Source: Blastococcus sp.
Lineage (GTDB): Bacteria; Actinomycetota; Actinomycetes; Mycobacteriales; Geodermatophilaceae
Assembly (NCBI GenBank): GCA_025963345.1
Contig: JAOPUS010000349.1
Coordinates: 1 to 6,968 of the forward strand
DNA: 6,968 bases
Direction of reading: 5' to 3'
The position numbers and the translations under genes were made by a program. The notes below the pieces were generated by a model. It saw only the letters and a list, made by a program, of their open reading frames with translations. It was not told the DNA's origin and made no database searches. Within the stretch, counting starts at the first letter, position 1; each line of letters starts with the position of its first letter. Of this stretch, positions 3,812-6,968 are shown in pieces.

Positions 3812-6343
3812 TCACTCGGTGGTGACGGCCCGCAGGACGTCGACCCGGCTGGCACGCCGCGCCGGGCCGATGGCGGCGAGCACTCCCACCAGCGCCGCGA
3901 TCACCAGGTAGACGGTGAGCGTTACTGTCGGGACGGCCAGCCGGGTCACGCCCTGGTCCAGCAGCGCACGGCTGAGCGCGATGCCGGAGACGGTGCCCAA
4001 CGCGATGCCGGTGACCGCCCCGAGCAGGGACATCAGCACCGACTCCCGGCGGACCAGCGTCCGGATCTGACTCCTGGTCGCGCCCACGGCCCGCAGCAGG
4101 CCCAGCTCCCGGGTCCGCTCCACGACCGACAGCACCAGGGTGTTGACGATGCCGAGCACCGCGACGACGACGGCGAGCAGCAGCAGCGCGGTGACCAGTC
4201 CGAGCATCTGGTCGACCGAGGCCTGAGCGTCTGCTGTCAGTTGTGCGGGATCGCTGATCGTGACGTTCGGGTACTCCGTCAGCGCCTGGGTGAGGCTGCG
4301 CTCGACGGCCGCCGGGCTGGCGCCGTCGTGGATGGTCACCAGTACGGAGCCGTCCAGTCGGGACGTCACGTTTGCCTCGAAGTCCACCATGTGGATCAGG
4401 TAGTCGGTCTCGAGGAGCGTGTCGTTGGAGAAGACGCCCGCCAGGGTCACCGTGTGGGTGCCGGTCTCGGGGAAGGTGATACTCACGCTGTCACCGACGG
4501 TGAGGCCGAGCGCCTCGGCGGTCACGCTGCGCAGCAGCATGGTTCCGGGCTGGAACGCTGCCAGGCTGCCGTCCCCCAGTCCGAGGTCGACGACCTGGTC
4601 GAGCCCGGCCGGGTCCACTCCGACGACGATCATGCTGTCGCCCTGCACCAGCGCACCGGTGTACCGGAGCTCCTCGACGGTGTCGACGTCCTCGAGGCCG
4701 CGGACCAGGTCGGCCGCTGCCGGGCTGACTCCGAGGCCGGCCCCGGCTGCTTGGAGAGCGAAGTCGGAGCGGTTCCCCCCGGTGACCGAGTCGGCCACGG
4801 ACGCCTTCATCGAGGACGCGGTGACCGCCACTGCGCAGACGACAGTGAGTCCGATGGTCAGGGCCAGCGCTGTGGCTGCCGCCCGTCGGGGAGCGCGGGC
4901 GATGTTCCGGGACGCCATCCGCCACCCGCCGCCGGGCCGCCCGTGGTCGGCCAGCCGGGCCATGCCTTCGGCCAGCGACGGACCGGCGGTGATGAGTCCC
5001 GCGAACGCGATCAGCGTGGCCACCGCTGTGAGTGCGGGCTGACTGCCCACCACGGCGCAGGTGATCAGCCCAGCCGTACCCGCGGCCAGCACCACCCACC
5101 CAGCGATCCGGCGCCTGCTGCCGACCCCGGCCGCTGTCGGAGCGGCTTCGTGCAGCGCCTCGATCGGGGCCAGGCGTGAGGCGGCCCATGCCGGGACGAA
5201 CGCTGCGACCATGGTGACGACGACGCCCACGAGCAGCGCTGCGACGATTGTCCGGGGCTCGATCGCCGCAGACGTGGTGGGCACCTCGATGCCGATGAGC
5301 TTCAGCAGGCTGCGGATGCCTACGGCGAGCCCCACCCCGGCGAGCAGGCCGACGCCCGCTGACACCAGCCCGATGAGTCCGGCCTCGGCCATGATCCCGG
5401 TGAGCACCTGACGCCGCGTGGCGCCGACCGCTCGGAGCAGTGCCACCTCGCGTCGGCGCTGGGCTACCAGCACGCTGAAGGTGTTCCAGATGACGAAGGA
5501 TCCGACCAGGACCGAGACCGCAGCGAAGATCAGCAGCACCTGGCTGAACACGGCCGTTCCCTCGCTCACGGCGGTCGAGTTCTCTTCGACCACCTGCTGA
5601 CCGGTGACCGCCTCGACGTCGGCGGGCAACACAGCTGCGATGTCGGCGCGCAGCTGGGCTGCGGTCACGCCGTCGTCGGCTCGGACGCCGATCTCGTCGA
5701 CCACCCCCACCTTCCCCAGCAGCTGCTGGGCGGTCGGCAGGTCGAACCCGGCGACGGTGGCGCCGGCCAGGCTGTCGGTCGTGCCGAAGCCCACGATGCC
5801 GACAAGGGTGAAGGTGTCGCTGCTGTCTTGGAACACGATGTCGACGGAGTTCCCGATCTGGTACCCGACCTTTGCGGCCGAGCCGGCGTCGATCGCCACC
5901 TCGTCGGGTCCGGTAGGAGCGCGTCCGTCCCGGAACCCGACCGCGCCGGCGAGCTGCTCGTCACCGCCGACGTTCGTGCCCAGAGTGGGGGCACCCCCGG
6001 GCTGGATGGGCTTCCCGTTCTGGTCCAGGATGAGTGCGAACCCGGTCACTCCGCCCTCAGCGGCGGCCACCCCGGGCACCCGCTGGACGTCGGCTACCAG
6101 GGCCTGGTCGAACGGCCGCAGCTGCGCTGAGGTGTCCGCACCGGTGGCGTAGGCCGACTGCCCTCGGACGACGACGTCCGTTCCCGAGGTCAGCCCGGCG
6201 AACAGCTGGTCGAAGGCCCTGCTCATCGTGTCCGAGAGCACGAAGGTGCCCGAGACGAAGGCGACCCCGACGGTGACGGCGGCGACGGTGAGGAACAGCC
6301 GGAGCTTGTTCGCCACGACGTTGCGCAGCGAGACCTTCAGCAC
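3812..6343 (-). CDS. ABC transporter permease, FtsX/MacB family, ten transmembrane segments
   Basis: The 843-residue membrane protein is the permease partner of the adjacent ATPase. It has an N-terminal helix (about 14-36), a large extracellular MacB_PCD-like domain (37-260), an FtsX core with helices at 264-292, 318-346 and 365-388, two linking helices (413-432, 436-456), a further helix (487-510) opening a second extracellular domain (511-710), and a second FtsX core with helices at 712-739, 766-792 and 808-827. The two halves are an internal duplication: REVALLRAVGATRRQV (298-313) and RELGLLRAVGATRSQI (745-760) are the cytoplasmic coupling segments expected to touch the ATPase. Such type VII ABC systems do not carry solutes through a channel; they transmit ATP-driven movement to the outside for lipoprotein, peptide or antibiotic handling, or for control of cell-wall enzymes. 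The start is GTG 6343, one base after the ATPase stop, so translation is very likely coupled. The substrate is unknown. Confidence 0.92.
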   Translation of the reverse strand: MLKVSLRNVVANKLRLFLTVAAVTVGVAFVSGTFVLSDTMSRAFDQLFAGLTSGTDVVVRGQSAYATGADTSAQLRPFDQALVADVQRVPGVAAAEGGVTGFALILDQNGKPIQPGGAPTLGTNVGGDEQLAGAVGFRDGRAPTGPDEVAIDAGSAAKVGYQIGNSVDIVFQDSSDTFTLVGIVGFGTTDSLAGATVAGFDLPTAQQLLGKVGVVDEIGVRADDGVTAAQLRADIAAVLPADVEAVTGQQVVEENSTAVSEGTAVFSQVLLIFAAVSVLVGSFVIWNTFSVLVAQRRREVALLRAVGATRRQVLTGIMAEAGLIGLVSAGVGLLAGVGLAVGIRSLLKLIGIEVPTTSAAIEPRTIVAALLVGVVVTMVAAFVPAWAASRLAPIEALHEAAPTAAGVGSRRRIAGWVVLAAGTAGLITCAVVGSQPALTAVATLIAFAGLITAGPSLAEGMARLADHGRPGGGWRMASRNIARAPRRAAATALALTIGLTVVCAVAVTASSMKASVADSVTGGNRSDFALQAAGAGLGVSPAAADLVRGLEDVDTVEELRYTGALVQGDSMIVVGVDPAGLDQVVDLGLGDGSLAAFQPGTMLLRSVTAEALGLTVGDSVSITFPETGTHTVTLAGVFSNDTLLETDYLIHMVDFEANVTSRLDGSVLVTIHDGASPAAVERSLTQALTEYPNVTISDPAQLTADAQASVDQMLGLVTALLLLAVVVAVLGIVNTLVLSVVERTRELGLLRAVGATRSQIRTLVRRESVLMSLLGAVTGIALGTVSGIALSRALLDQGVTRLAVPTVTLTVYLVIAALVGVLAAIGPARRASRVDVLRAVTTE

Positions 6344-6344
6344 G

Positions 6345-6968
6345 TCAGTCGCCCAGCCGCTTCATGGTCTCGAGAACGGAGTCGCGGGTGGGGCCCGCCA
6401 GTTCCTCGACGACCGCGCCGTCGACGAGGAAGACCACCCGGTCGGCGTACGCGGCCGCCACCGGGTCGTGGGTGACCATGACGACCGTCTGGCCGAGGCC
6501 GTCCACGACCGAGCGCAGGAAGCGCAGCAGCTCCGCTGAGGCCTTCGAGTCCAAGGCGCCGGTGGGCTCGTCGGCGAACACCACTTCCGGCCGGGAGACC
6601 AGCGCCCGGGCCACCGCTACTCGCTGCTGCTGGCCGCCGGAGAGCTGGGCGGGCCGGTGGGTGAGCCGCTCCTGCATGCCCAGGGTGGAGACGACGGTGT
6701 CGAACCATGCGCGATCGACCGGCCGGCCCGCCAGGTCGGCGGGCAAGGTGATGTTCTCCTCGGCGGTCAGCGTCGGGAGCAGGTTGAACGCCTGGAAGAC
6801 GAAGCCGAGGCGGTCTCTGCGGAGCACGGTCAGCTCCCGGTCGGAGAGGGTGGCCAGGTCGGTGTCGCCGATGAATGCCTGGCCCGACGTCAGGGTGTCG
6901 AGGCCGGCCATGCAATGCATCAGCGTGGACTTGCCCGAGCCGGACGGGCCCATGATCGCGGTGAACTC
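6345..6968 (-). CDS. ABC transporter ATP-binding protein, MacB/LolD type (start outside window)
   Basis: The visible 207 residues form nearly all of an ATPase that pairs with the FtsX-type permease downstream. Seen, counting from the window edge: Walker A GPSGSGKST at 7-15, Q-loop FVFQAFNLLPTLTAEENI at 56-73, signature LSGGQQQRVAVARAL at 109-123, Walker B VVFADEPTGALD at 129-140 with its catalytic Glu, and H-loop MVTHDP at 164-169. The FNLLP segment after the Q-loop glutamine is typical of the LolD/MacB/FtsE-like group. All nucleotide-handling motifs are intact, so it should be active. Missing from the window is roughly the first 25-35 residues, including the aromatic A-loop. The stop TGA (6347-6345) is followed by one base and then the permease GTG. 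Its promoter, and any linked regulator, would lie to the right of the window. Confidence 0.95.
   Translation of the reverse strand, partial: EFTAIMGPSGSGKSTLMHCMAGLDTLTSGQAFIGDTDLATLSDRELTVLRRDRLGFVFQAFNLLPTLTAEENITLPADLAGRPVDRAWFDTVVSTLGMQERLTHRPAQLSGGQQQRVAVARALVSRPEVVFADEPTGALDSKASAELLRFLRSVVDGLGQTVVMVTHDPVAAAYADRVVFLVDGAVVEELAGPTRDSVLETMKRLGD

Noticed and set aside
3643..3855. Alcohol dehydrogenase start at 3855, adding 71 residues
   Set aside because: ATG 3642 begins exactly at the family's MKAAVV start with a well-placed Shine-Dalgarno. The extension is Pro/Arg/Ser-rich and would overlap the permease gene.
3590..5179. A 529-codon open frame on the + strand
   Set aside because: It lies antisense to the permease gene, is low-complexity (rich in Gly, Asp, Arg, Gln, His), has no family pattern, and is explained by the lack of stops in GC-rich antisense frames.

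Overview
This is very GC-rich DNA with strong G/C bias at third codon positions, GTG/TTG as well as ATG starts, and protein content typical of a high-GC actinobacterium: a deazaflavin (F420)-type nitroreductase, an AdhP-like zinc alcohol dehydrogenase and a stand-alone E2-like acyltransferase. The overall flavour resembles soil/stone actinobacteria such as Geodermatophilaceae. That placement is inference from gene content, not a database match.

Layout. At the left edge, on the + strand, is the C-terminal membrane part of a P-type cation ATPase (1-372). Its stop overlaps a 44-codon ORF (369-503) that looks like the severed N-terminus of a family-4 glycosyltransferase. A gene-free convergent zone follows (504-695). 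All other genes are on the - strand. In their direction of transcription (right to left) they are: an ABC-transporter ATPase (6968-6345, start outside the window) and its 10-TM FtsX/MacB-type permease (6343-3812), one base apart; a 169-bp gap with two TGACGTCA palindromes; an AdhP-like zinc alcohol dehydrogenase (3642-2632); a 210-bp gap with a perfect hairpin; then a tightly packed run of a Ddn-type nitroreductase (2421-1987), a two-TM PLDc_N-like small membrane protein (1973-1734), a 64-residue hypothetical protein (1737-1543) and an acyltransferase that has only the catalytic domain of 2-oxoacid dehydrogenase E2 (1556-696).

How the genes may work together. The ABC pair is a self-contained exporter or lipoprotein/peptide-handling module. 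The other genes mix redox enzymes (F420 oxidoreductase, NAD alcohol dehydrogenase), an acyltransferase and a cation pump. This resembles the content of redox/hypoxia stress islands in actinobacteria, but no regulator is in the window, so the link is a hypothesis. The least ordinary part is the four-gene run 2421-696, where overlaps (4 bp, 14 bp) suggest translational coupling of an F420-type enzyme, two small proteins and a lipoyl-less E2 domain. Nothing resembling CRISPR, an insertion sequence, a tRNA or an rRNA was seen.
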